Assembly: GCA_015698045.1 (NCBI GenBank)
Contig: BLAL01000048.1
Coordinates: forward strand, 434,001-498,000
Length of the DNA stretch: 64,000 nucleotides
Source: Rhizophagus clarus
Taxonomy: Eukaryota; Glomeromycota; Glomeromycetes; Glomerales; Glomeraceae
Direction of reading: 5' to 3'
The translations under genes and the position numbers were made by a program. The number at the start of each line of letters is the position of its first letter. Within the stretch, counting starts at the first letter, position 1. A model generated the notes under the pieces. The model saw only the letters and a list, made by a program, of their open reading frames with translations, was not told the DNA's origin and did not search any database. Below are positions 54,620 through 63,945 of the stretch, piece by piece.

Positions 54620-56580
54620 ATCTTGATCAGTTAAACAGCAATTTTGATCTAGGGATAAAGTTAGTACAAAAGAAAATCCACAAACTTAAAGAGGAAATTA
54701 AAGCCTGTGAGCGATATATTTTCCATCTTGAAAAGAACCTTCAATCCTGTAATGAAGAAGTTAATCACCTAAAGGATAAATGTAAGGTTATTCAAGGTGA
54801 GCTCAAAAAATGTCAGGATCATCTGGAACTAAAAGAGGAGGCATTAATAGTCCAAGACAGACGAATCATCCAGCTAGAAGATAGAATAGATAAACTTAAA
54901 TCTTGTATACAAGAATTATCAAAATCTAATAATAATCATTCCGAAGAAGAACAAAAAAATATGGCAATACCTGATATTTTAATAAATATTGCTAGAGCGC
55001 TAGATCGGGTGGAATCATATTTTGATGGGGATACATCATTCAACCCCAAAAATACACTAGATGGTATACGAATCTTATTAACAACTGCTCGTGAACTTAT
55101 GCAAAGAAATGCTCAAGATGCTATTAACATGCAAGGTTTATACCGTATAGCTAATGATCGAATCAATAGCCTTAGGAATGATTTAACAACTACTAGAAAT
55201 CAATGTCTTCGAAGAGCTCAGCTACTGACTTTAGCATATAATAATGAGGTAAATGAGCGTCGACGTTGGTGGCAAATAGCACAGGATAGGCAAACTAATG
55301 GACAAAGAATAGCCTTAAGAAAGCAAAATCGAATAAATGTATTAATAGGAGAAAAAGCTATTCTTCAGCGAATAAATCAGAGACGCAAAGCAGAGGCAGA
55401 ATTAGCAGAATTCAATCGGGCATTTGTATTTAATAGATACCAAAAATGGAAGGGTAGGGAATTAAATTCACGACAAATTATTTTGAATTTACAAAACAAT
55501 CCTCCAGGAAACATGGCTACAATACAAGATGTCATGCATACATTAGCACCATTACTTGCGCAATTACCCAATTATGATGGGCAGGAACCACCAGACGTAT
55601 ATTATCAAAAGCTTAGAAATATAAATGAGATGGCACGTCCTTTAGCCGTTGCTGGCTTTAATGCCGTTGCAAGATGTCAAGTTATGATAAATAAAATGAC
55701 AGGTAGGTTTGCACCTGTTCCTGCCAATGATCCTTATGCAGTAGGTAATCCAGCTATTAATACTGAACCTCTCTTCCTAAACTGGTTACGTGAAAAATAT
55801 AGAGAAGTTATGGTAGGGACTAACCGAAGTGCTATATTTGCTCTTGTTAATGAAAAGTTTTTAGAGACAGATACTCCTGATAGTTATGAAAAACGAATCA
55901 AACCACTAGTACAAGCAATGCCAGATGCTGATGCCTTACCTTATCTATTTAATCAATTGCCTTCTGATTTAGAAATGAGAGTTAGAATTGCTACTCCTGC
56001 TACAGTCATTGCATTTTTTACAGACTTGCGTAATATATGGCATGAAAGTGCAGGCAAAAGAATACAAGCTCATACAATAGCTCCAGTTAATTATAAAGCT
56101 CAACCACAAAAAGATGATTTTAAAATTCGTCTAGCAAGAGATTTGGCATATACAGGAATAGGAACAGATGACGCTACATTAGAAAATTTTATTTATGAAG
56201 AACTTAAAAAGAGATTAGGAGGTCAAACAGCTCATGTTAGAAAGAGTCCCTTTACACCTAGAAGTGCCTATGCCACAAAGAAAGTTGTTAGAAAGGTAAT
56301 GCCAAGTAAAGCATCAAGTAAACTTGTCCGGCATTGCTCAGTATGTGGAAAGGCTGGACATACAAAGGTTAATTGCTCCAGACTAAAGCGGACTAAAAAA
56401 GTTAATTATGTATACCAAAATAAGGAAGAAGATTCTGATGACTCTGAAGATTCTGAAGAATACATATTGGAAGAAGATTCTGAAGAAGAAATTGAAGATG
56501 ATAATGAGGATGATATTGATGATGAATCACGAAATTGCTATGCTTTAAAAAAAAAGTGGTGCGAAGTGGAGTACCTATAA
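54601..56580 (+). CDS. Coiled-coil Gag-like protein with CCHC knuckle
   Basis: 659 residues. Residues 10-115 form a strong coiled coil; 120-300 a second, R/Q-rich helical zone. The Gag-like core starts near 'NMATIQDVMHTLAPLL' (about 305) and contains 'LPNYDGQEPPDVYYQKL', 'FLNWLREKYREVMVGT', 'DTPDSYEKRIKPL' and 'YLFNQLPSDLEMRVRI', the helix order of Ty3/retrovirus-type Gag. A zinc knuckle 'CSVCGKAGHTKVNC' (CX2CX4HX4C) follows near 580, then a very acidic tail. The knuckle binds nucleic acid in retroelement Gags. It is open throughout. The next frame, a protease, overlaps its end by 46 bp. Confidence 0.75.
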   Translation: MGVEPAYLDQLNSNFDLGIKLVQKKIHKLKEEIKACERYIFHLEKNLQSCNEEVNHLKDKCKVIQGELKKCQDHLELKEEALIVQDRRIIQLEDRIDKLKSCIQELSKSNNNHSEEEQKNMAIPDILINIARALDRVESYFDGDTSFNPKNTLDGIRILLTTARELMQRNAQDAINMQGLYRIANDRINSLRNDLTTTRNQCLRRAQLLTLAYNNEVNERRRWWQIAQDRQTNGQRIALRKQNRINVLIGEKAILQRINQRRKAEAELAEFNRAFVFNRYQKWKGRELNSRQIILNLQNNPPGNMATIQDVMHTLAPLLAQLPNYDGQEPPDVYYQKLRNINEMARPLAVAGFNAVARCQVMINKMTGRFAPVPANDPYAVGNPAINTEPLFLNWLREKYREVMVGTNRSAIFALVNEKFLETDTPDSYEKRIKPLVQAMPDADALPYLFNQLPSDLEMRVRIATPATVIAFFTDLRNIWHESAGKRIQAHTIAPVNYKAQPQKDDFKIRLARDLAYTGIGTDDATLENFIYEELKKRLGGQTAHVRKSPFTPRSAYATKKVVRKVMPSKASSKLVRHCSVCGKAGHTKVNCSRLKRTKKVNYVYQNKEEDSDDSEDSEEYILEEDSEEEIEDDNEDDIDDESRNCYALKKKWCEVEYL

Positions 56581-57614
56581 AAAAGAGTACCAAATCAAAA
56601 GAAGGAACCACCAAGAAGTCCCCTACTTCCAAATCTCGTACTAGTAATATAGCCATAGCTACAGATCTAATGTATCAAATAGCATTAAAATCGTCAATAG
56701 CATCATTAGTCCCTCATTGTCCTAGAGAGATTCTTATAGAAATTTCAAAATTTATTAATATGATATTCCCCAAAATAAAAGACCATTGCTTGAATACAGA
56801 AATGCCAAATGATACGGTTAAAAGAAGGGAATTAGCATGGGAAAATGTTACAAAAAAATTTCAAGATGTCTTATTTCCACTAATACAGGCCACAAATACC
56901 GAACAGAAGCTTCTTTTACAAGTTCCAGAAAATAATAATGAAACTGTTCCAAATGCCCCCAGCTCAAATGAAGATATGGTTATAACAGATTCTACTAAAA
57001 TAAAGGAAAACAATACTACTTCCTCTAACTATGTTATACCAGAGAGCATTCAACTAGCCATTAAGGCATATGCATTAGCTAAAAAAAAAAATAGCCAAAT
57101 ATATTGGCCAAAGCCCTTGGAGATAAATTTTCTCCAAATAAAGGATGCCGATGATGTTGCAACCATCTCATGTAAGGTAGGGGATATAACTATACCATAT
57201 GCAATGATTGATAGTGGATCAGATTCATCAATATTCTCAGAAAATGTTGCTATTCATTTGGGTCAAAAAATAAATAGAAAGAAGATTCATCGACTTAATG
57301 GGGTTGCAAGTAAGTCTCATTCTCTTGGTACGGTTGATAGTGTTCCTGTAACTATAGAGGATAAGGAAAATAGAGATACCATTTCAGATGAATTTTCTGT
57401 CGTCCCTACAGAATATGATGATAATGGAAATGAGTTATCACTATTTATTCTTGGAACGAAATGGCAACATCGGGCAGGATGGGAACCCTTAGTAAAGGGA
57501 GAATTTAAGACAATCCGAAATGGAAAGACTATTACCATTCCCCTATCAGTTCATAAATCTCAGCATAATGTCTTCACTGTAGGGAAGGGGCCAGAACCTG
57601 TAAAAAAAAACTAG
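56535..57614 (+). CDS. Retropepsin-like aspartic protease, right element
   Basis: About 345 residues in the -1 frame relative to Gag, which it overlaps by 46 bp. The overlap includes TTTAAAAAAAAA; a T-TTA-AAA string in the Gag phase is the slip-site type that retroelements use for programmed -1 read-through, so a Gag-Pro product is plausible. The first half is helical and basic. The protease domain is at about 205-300: 'ISCKVGDITIPYAMIDSGSD' with the catalytic DSG, then 'IFSENVAIHLG', then flap and closing strands ('LFILGTKW'). Retropepsins act as dimers to cut Gag. No reverse transcriptase domain follows. Confidence 0.75.
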   Translation: MLCFKKKVVRSGVPIKKSTKSKEGTTKKSPTSKSRTSNIAIATDLMYQIALKSSIASLVPHCPREILIEISKFINMIFPKIKDHCLNTEMPNDTVKRRELAWENVTKKFQDVLFPLIQATNTEQKLLLQVPENNNETVPNAPSSNEDMVITDSTKIKENNTTSSNYVIPESIQLAIKAYALAKKKNSQIYWPKPLEINFLQIKDADDVATISCKVGDITIPYAMIDSGSDSSIFSENVAIHLGQKINRKKIHRLNGVASKSHSLGTVDSVPVTIEDKENRDTISDEFSVVPTEYDDNGNELSLFILGTKWQHRAGWEPLVKGEFKTIRNGKTITIPLSVHKSQHNVFTVGKGPEPVKKN

Positions 57615-57628
57615 CAGATCGTACATGC

Positions 57629-57835
57629 ATGCATTGTGGTAAAGAATTCTGTTATCCATCTGTTTTAAAGCGCCATTTAAGATTAAAAAATATGTGCAGT
57701 AAACAGACTAATCAAGAAACTGATCGGGTTAGTCCAACAAGTGATCGGGTTAGTCTAACAAGTGATCAGGTTAGTCCAACAAGTGATCAGTTTAATGAAA
57801 AAAATACTGTACCTATTCATCTATCACTGGCTTAG
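57629..57835 (+). CDS. Small C2H2-finger protein with TSD repeats
   Basis: 68 residues or slightly more. The finger 'CMHCGKEFCYPSVLKRHL' is close to the one in the 52232 protein ('CKRCGKVCVNPNKLREHL'), both followed by a KN.C motif. After it come four copies of a 9-10-residue unit around 'RVSPTSD' or 'QVSPTSD'. It is likely a small DNA-binding protein of the element. Its end overlaps the convergent coiled-coil gene by 4 bp. Confidence 0.5.
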   Translation: MHCGKEFCYPSVLKRHLRLKNMCSKQTNQETDRVSPTSDRVSLTSDQVSPTSDQFNEKNTVPIHLSLA

Positions 57836-58689
57836 ACACGCACCCGGAAAGTATATTTTTTTCGAATACTTATATTATCCTTTGCTTTTTTCCGTTGCTT
57901 AGCCCAAAATTCAGTATCATAGTGAGAAAGATATGAACTTGGCTCAATTGTTGCATCTCTTCCACTATGGGATTCATAAGAAATAATCCTATCATTAAGA
58001 GTTATGATCTTTAGATCTTTGGCAAAGATAACATCTTCTAAAACCTTATACCTTTGCTCCGCCAATTTTTTTATATTATTCTTATCATTTTTTAGTTGGG
58101 AGATAGTAGAGGATAACTTGCCAATATTCTTATCTTTTTCGATATTAGCTTTTTCTAAAGCAGAGATACGAGAATGGTATTGTTTCTCCAAGTCAGCCTT
58201 GCTGGATTTATGTTGCTCTTCTAGCTGATACCTAAATGAATATAATTTCTGTTTCATATCTGCCATACAGTTATTATATTCTCTCACTTTTTGAGCTAAA
58301 AGAGTATCATATTCATCTTTTAGACGTTTGCATTCCTCAGAAACTTGAGTCTCAATAGTTTTCTTAATATTATTCTCCTGTTGCTGTACACAAAGTTCAC
58401 GCTCTTCTAACTGTTTCTCAAATCCATCTAGCCTTGATAATGTACTAGAACCATCAGAAGTGGTATTTGCTTCAATCTTAAGCTTTTGGCGATTTTTTTT
58501 ATTAAAGTATCTTTCAACTTCTTTAGTAAGTAATTCCTCAATATCTGAACGAATACCTTTAGCCTGTTCCTCAGATAGTGGATTACTTTTGCGAGTTGTT
58601 AGTCGTAACCATGCATCCTTTTTCATGGATGGAGGTAATTGGTCAAGCAAACTCTTATAGTGTTCATTAAAATGTGGTTGGCTAGACAT
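57832..58689 (-). CDS. Long coiled-coil protein, right element
   Basis: 285 residues from an ATG at 58689. The N-terminal 75 residues are helical and globular ('PPSMKKDAWLRLTTRKSNPL'). Residues about 90-235 form an almost continuous coiled coil rich in E, K, Q and L. The C-terminus is basic ('FWAKQRKKAKDNISIRKKY'). The family is unknown. It could be a structural or packaging protein. A TTAAAGTATAATCAAG stretch directly upstream may be its promoter. Confidence 0.55.
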   Translation of the reverse strand: MSSQPHFNEHYKSLLDQLPPSMKKDAWLRLTTRKSNPLSEEQAKGIRSDIEELLTKEVERYFNKKNRQKLKIEANTTSDGSSTLSRLDGFEKQLEERELCVQQQENNIKKTIETQVSEECKRLKDEYDTLLAQKVREYNNCMADMKQKLYSFRYQLEEQHKSSKADLEKQYHSRISALEKANIEKDKNIGKLSSTISQLKNDKNNIKKLAEQRYKVLEDVIFAKDLKIITLNDRIISYESHSGRDATIEPSSYLSHYDTEFWAKQRKKAKDNISIRKKYTFRVRV

Positions 58690-58769
58690 ATGCTTGATTA
58701 TACTTTAACGCCTTCGGCAAGGTAAGTGATATAGTCTTGGAAAAATTCCTGGAAAAAAATATTCCAGGC

Positions 58770-58994
58770 ATGCCATATTTTCCCAGAAGTTTAGGTATTC
58801 CATATATTTTTAGTAAAAGTTTCCGTCTAGAATTAGCCAAAAAAATTGCTGAAGCCTATATTCTGGAAAAAAATACCGAGAAAATGCCAAAAAAAATACC
58901 CTTTCTTGTCCAAGAATTGCGGGGAGATTATCCTGAAATTTATAAGAAGGAGAATGTGAACCGAGTTCACAATGTCACGTGTATGGCGCAGTAA
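58770..58994 (+). CDS. Small hypothetical protein
   Basis: About 75 residues if begun at the ATG near 58770 ('MPYFPRSLGIPYIFSK'); the frame is open a little further upstream. It is basic and helical ('ELAKKIAEAYILEKN'). It shows no known motif. Convergent with the next minus-strand gene. Confidence 0.35.
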   Translation: MPYFPRSLGIPYIFSKSFRLELAKKIAEAYILEKNTEKMPKKIPFLVQELRGDYPEIYKKENVNRVHNVTCMAQ

Positions 58995-59000
58995 ATATTA

Positions 59001-59261
59001 TTACTTTGGAATAATAGTCTGAACCTTCTCTAGCTTTGCATTATTGTATAATAGATCAGGATCATTAATATCAATCGGCAATGGTTTTTTCAAATCTGAT
59101 TTTATCAAATTTATCATGTCTTCCAATTTATCCAGGCTATTCATTAGAGCTTGTGCTGATTCTGCCAAAATGGGGGAAATAAGGGATGAGGAATTATAGT
59201 CAAGCTGGCTCGTCTCTGGCCGATCCTTTTGAGATTGTTCTTCTTTTTTATTACTTTCCAT
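59001..59261 (-). CDS. Small hypothetical protein with helical centre
   Basis: 86 residues from an ATG at 59261. The N-terminus is polar and charged ('MESNKKEEQSQKDR'), then an amphipathic helix ('SAQALMNSLDKLEDMINLI') and a proline-containing tail. No motif is recognised. Confidence 0.4.
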   Translation of the reverse strand: MESNKKEEQSQKDRPETSQLDYNSSSLISPILAESAQALMNSLDKLEDMINLIKSDLKKPLPIDINDPDLLYNNAKLEKVQTIIPK

Positions 59262-59295
59262 TTCTTATCTGCGGAAAATAGTCTAAATAATTTGA

Positions 59296-60003
59296 CTAAG
59301 AATAATTGGATCGGTTCCAACCTCTACTTAGACCAAAATATTTTAATTTAAGATACAATCTAGTTTCTCTGATAGTTTTATAAGTAATTCTACAACCGTG
59401 AATATGAAGTGCTTGGAGTTTTAGGCAGGAATGAATAATATTACAAATTGATTCTTCAGAAAACTCTATACGGAAAGAAATATCTAGATATTCTAATTTA
59501 TAGCATGAATTTGCGATTGCATATAGACCTTTATCAGTTATTAATCCAGTATCATCTTTTCTTTCATGATAATAATTTCCCAAGTTGAGATACTTCAGAT
59601 TGGGGTATGATTCTGCTATTCGATTTAATGTTTTATCACTGAATCCTGTACTATTATTCAAATTTAAATGAATTATATTTGGGAATAGATGTGTAATATG
59701 TTTGAATTTTTTATCTGAAAGTCGCCAGTAGCTTGGGATTTCTAAATGAGTTACATTCAAATAATAAAATGGTTTGGTCCCCAAGAGACTCTTCTGCTTC
59801 TCACTTATTGTTTTCATAAAAATTTTTCGTATATTACTATTCTTTAGCTCAACTCGTTTCCATAGAACAGAAACACCGCATCTGTACCACAATCGGCAGA
59901 CAAATAGAGTGGGATAGAGGGATTTATCTATTGCTAGAAAATGTAAAATATGATTTAATAGTTCTGGTAAATATATAACTCTTGAATGTGTCATAATTAA
60001 CAA
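59296..60003 (-). CDS. F-box/LRR protein carried in the right element
   Basis: 235 residues from an ATG at 60003. An F-box is at about 8-50 ('YLPELLNHILHFLAI', 'LFVCRLWYRCGVSVLWKRV'), which in host proteins binds Skp1 of an SCF ubiquitin ligase. Four to five AMN1-type leucine-rich repeats follow ('HLFPNIIHLNLNNSTGF', 'ESYPNLKYLNLGNYY', 'NSCYKLEYLDISFRI', 'HSCLKLQALHIHGCR'), which would bind the target. It is shorter than most fungal F-box/LRR proteins (400-600 residues). The gene is intact and lies between genes of the virus-like element, so it looks like a captured host gene; an independent host gene is possible but unlikely given 540 bp to PolB. Confidence 0.75.
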   Translation of the reverse strand: MLIMTHSRVIYLPELLNHILHFLAIDKSLYPTLFVCRLWYRCGVSVLWKRVELKNSNIRKIFMKTISEKQKSLLGTKPFYYLNVTHLEIPSYWRLSDKKFKHITHLFPNIIHLNLNNSTGFSDKTLNRIAESYPNLKYLNLGNYYHERKDDTGLITDKGLYAIANSCYKLEYLDISFRIEFSEESICNIIHSCLKLQALHIHGCRITYKTIRETRLYLKLKYFGLSRGWNRSNYS

Positions 60004-60139
60004 ATATTATATGCTAATTTAAAATATGCATAACACTCTAGCTTTACCCACTAGAAAAAAAGAAAAGCTGAGTTTATTAGTAGTCCTGGTATTCGTAATA
60101 ATATTAGAAGAAAAAAAAAGATGCAAAGGAATTTTATAG

Positions 60140-60349
60140 GTTAGCCAAGTCTTTTCGGTCTATTAGACTTCCCTGATAATTATTTTGCACAAAATCTAAC
60201 TCTTGTGCTAATCTGTCTAATGTTAATTGTAGTCCAATTATATAAACTTCTTGACGATCTTCAGCTTTAACCCATTTTGGAATACCATTTTGATATTCTT
60301 TTTTACTTCATCTATAATATCCTCTAATCCCACTATGCTGGTTGTCATT
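60140..60349 (-). pseudogene. Remnant of a small helical element protein
   Basis: The minus strand reads short helical stretches such as 'TTSIVGLEDIIDEVKK' and 'LQLTLDRLAQELDFVQNN'. It is broken, and no family is recognised. Confidence 0.35.
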
Positions 60350-60470
60350 TTAGTGATTTACTTAACTAATGTTTTTTATTTCAATTGCTAAATTTAACCT
60401 TCTAAAACCATTTTTGGCAAGCCTGTAAATACTGCTTTTGGTGACAGCTCTATAACCGGAAACTGAAAAA

Positions 60471-60516
60471 ATAGGAAATAATTAATTAAAGAAAAAATTT
60501 TATAAGTAAGTAATAG
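60471..60516 (+). promoter_or_regulatory. 46-bp leader/promoter, copy 2
   Basis: Identical to 52164-52209, with the TTTTATAAGTAAG box and the downstream AGAGCTAAC, 31 bp before the polymerase ATG at 60547. Confidence 0.7.
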
Positions 60517-60546
60517 TGCGACGGTTAGAGCTAACTAATATACCAA

Positions 60547-63500
60547 ATGTCTGACGCTTACCCAGAATATATAGAAGAATTTAGTATAGAGATATCTGAT
60601 TTTAATCTGATTGGCCCTACCGCCCATATACCTTTGCCAGAAACTTTGCCAAAACATAATAATGGAATTATTAATATTCAAAATAAAGATGACTGGTGTT
60701 TCGGATGGAGTGTCCTAGGAGCTTTACATCCAGTTAAAGTTCATCCGGAAAGAAATCCGCATCGGCTATATGGAGATTTTGTGGAGGAGCTTAATATGGA
60801 CGATATTCCAGTTCCAGTGCCAATCTCAACACCAGTTTATAAAAAGTTTGAAGAAAATAACCCAGAAATCAGTCTATGTGTCTATGAATGGCACAATCAA
60901 AACAAATGTCTTGACTTTCGCTATATTTCAGAAAGAAGGGGAGATGAATATAAGCAAGTAAATCTTCTAGTAATTACGGAAGAAGATAGAAGTCATTACT
61001 GCATAATCAAAGATCTGCACAAGCTGGTATACAATCATAGTAAGCATAAAGGACGAAAATATCTATGCCGATATTGCCTTCATGTATATTCAGCGGAGAA
61101 AGGGTATAAGGAACATTTGCCGAAATGCAAGGGTTTGAATAATGCTCCTCAACGGCCACAAATGCCGATAAAAAATAAGAGTATCAAAGCTTTTTATAAT
61201 CATAAATGCATGCAACCAAACCCATACCGAATATTCTGGGATTTAGAAAGCTTAACCGAAAATCTAACTCCCGAAGAAAAAACAAAACTAACCCATACTG
61301 AAAGAATACAGAGGCATAAGCCAAGTGGTTATTGCTATGTAGTGGTTCGCATGGATAGTTCACTTAATTATGAGATTGTGAGTCACGATCTATATAGAGG
61401 CCCAGATGCCTTGAAAAGATTCGTTACAAAAATCGAAGAGGAACTCCTAGCTATCCAAGAAGATTTATCTGCACCGGCTGAAATGATAATGGCACCAGGA
61501 GACTTGAAGGCGTATAATGAAGCGACTAAATGCTGGATTTGCAAGGGACCTTTCTTAAAACCAGCACCAGAGGTAATAAAAAAACTCGAAGAAGCAAAGC
61601 ATAGATTATTAGAAGTTAAGGAATGGGAAACATGTATGGAAAAGGAGCATCCTGAAAAGAAAGAGGTGCAGAAAAGATACCGAGAAGCCTTAAGTGCTCT
61701 TAATCGAAAAGTAAAAGATCATGACCATATAAATGGAAAGTATCGAGGCCCAGCTCATGACTCTTGTAACAAAAAATTGTGAATAGGCTCTTTCAAAACC
61801 AAAGTGCCACTTATATGTCATAATTTCCGGGGATATGACTCTCATCCGCTTATGAAAGTTGTGAGCAAATTCACGGCTGATAAGCTAAATTGCATCCCAG
61901 AAAATATAGGAAAGTACAAAGCCATGGACGTAGGACAGCTTCGGTTCTTAGATAGCTTTCAGCATATGGGAATGGGACTAGATAAATTAGTAGAATGTCT
62001 AGGAGGAAAGCTCAAAAAATTCCCTCTAACTGTTAGGTACTTTACAGAGAAAGGCTACTCAATAGATAAGATCAAGCTTCTTCTACGAAAAGGGGTATTC
62101 CCATATGACTGGAGCAACTCATGGGACAAGTTCGACAAAACAAGCCTCCCACCTAGAAAGGGTTTCTATTCGCTTCTTAGCCAGCAAAATATTAGTAAAG
62201 AGGATTATGAACATGCTCAAAAGGTATGGCAGGAATTTGAGATGAAGAATTTTGGAGAATATCATGACTTATATCTTGAAACTGACGTACTTTTACTTGC
62301 GGACGTTTTCATGAATTACACTATCATGTGCTTGAATGATGATGGCTTAGATCCCTCTCATTATGTTTCAGCACCTGGAATGTTTAATGATTCCTTATAC
62401 AAAAGTAGTGGAGCTGAACTTAAGCTAATGACAGATATGGACGAGTACTTGATGGTAGAGAAGGGCATTCGTGGAGGCATGACAATGGCAAGTCACCGTT
62501 ATGCCAAAGCTAATAATCCTAAATGTCCTGATTACAATCCAGGCAAACCAACATCTTGGATCATGTATGAGGATAAGAATGCTTTATATTCAGGTGCAAT
62601 GACCCAATACATGCCTACAGAAATTTTAGGTAAAGTGAGTCCAGAGGAAGTACCAGATATCCAAAGTATCGCGCCTGATGCAGAAATAGGCTATATGCTT
62701 GAACTTGATCTAGAAGCTCCAGTGCACTTGCACGATTACTTTGCAGATTATCCTTTAGCGCCAGAAAAGCAGATAATTCCAGAAGACTGGCTTAGCTTGT
62801 ATAATGAAAGATTAGTACAAGATAAAGAAGTTGGGGGTGGAAAATATACAACAGGAGAAAAGCTCGTCCAAACCCTTTATCCCAAAAAGAACTACGTGAT
62901 CCATTATCGTGCACTCCAGTTATACATGAAATTTGGGGTGAAAGTTACAAAGATTCACGGTGGATTAAAATTCCGGCAGTCTCCATGGATGAAAGACTAT
63001 ATTGAGGAAAATATTCATAAACGCAAAATAGCTAAAGCCACTGGGGATGAGTTTGGAGTTATGTATTATAAGTTAAAAAATAATGCAGTCTTCGGCAAAC
63101 AGATGGAGAATGTCCGTAAACATATGAGAGTAGAGCTACTTAGAACAAAAGAGGATAAAAAAATTAGGCGTTTAGCAAGTTCACCATTATATGTAGGCTT
63201 TAAAGCATTCGAAGGGGGCATCACAGCAGTACACATGTTAAAAGGTACAGTAACTCTAAATAAACCAATCTATGTGGGGCAGGCAATTCTCGACATTAGC
63301 AAGGCCATGATGTTTAACTTTTGGTACGGTTACATAAAGCCTCGCTATGGAGATAAGGCCCGTTTACTGTATACTGACACAGACTCGCTCATCATGTGGA
63401 TAGAAACTGAGGATATCTATAAAGATCGGGCAGAAAGACCAGACATTTTCGATCTTAACTATTCAGGAGACTTGTTTCTAATGAAGGATGAGTCAAAAGG

Positions 63501-63945
63501 AGATCCAATAGGCGAATCAGTATGCTTAAAGCCAAAAATGTATTCAGTTCTTCCAGCAGGTCATGATCCAAAAACTCCCGATGATCCTGATTCAGAAGAA
63601 CCTAAGAAGAAACATGGCATCCAGAAGGCAAAGGGTGTTAAGAAATGCGTGGTCAAAAGGGAGCTTCGACATGATAAATTTCTAGAATGTCTTAGGAATA
63701 AGAAACTAACTCGGCATGATATGTATGGCCTCTGAAGTTATGATCATCAAATATATCTGGAGAGGGTAAATAAGATAGGGCTGAATCCATATGATAACAA
63801 GCGCTGGATCTTACTTGATGGAATTCGAACCCTCCCATATGGACATTGGCGAATTGGACTATATAATCGCCTGATAGCATCTGGAATATCTCCTGAAGAA
63901 GCAGAAGAAAGAGCTATGAAAGTTAGACTTCGTGTCAAGGAATAG
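60547..63945 (+). pseudogene. Protein-primed type B DNA polymerase (Polinton PolB)
   Basis: Replicates the element's DNA from a protein primer. The N-terminus 'HIPLPETLPKHNNGIINIQN' and 'DDWCFGWSVLGAL' is characteristic of Polinton polymerases, followed by a Cys/His region ('CRYCLHVYSAEKGYKEHL'). The 3'-5' exonuclease motifs are 'FWDLES' (Exo I), 'CHNFRGYDSH' (Exo II) and 'YLETDVLLLADVF' (Exo III). The polymerase motifs are 'YEDKNALYSGAM' (A), 'KLKNNAVFGKQMEN' (B) and 'LLYTDTDSL' (C). A DH.NGKYRGPAH motif lies between the N-terminal and core parts. The span and total length (about 1100 residues) match the family. It is broken, with about two breaks. The start is the ATG at 60547, 31 bp after a leader shared with the gene at 52232. 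Confidence 0.9.

Noticed and set aside
53660-57614. A standard Ty3-like LTR retrotransposon inside the right element
   Set aside because: No reverse transcriptase, RNase H, primer-binding site or LTR was seen, and the integrase is on the opposite strand to Gag.
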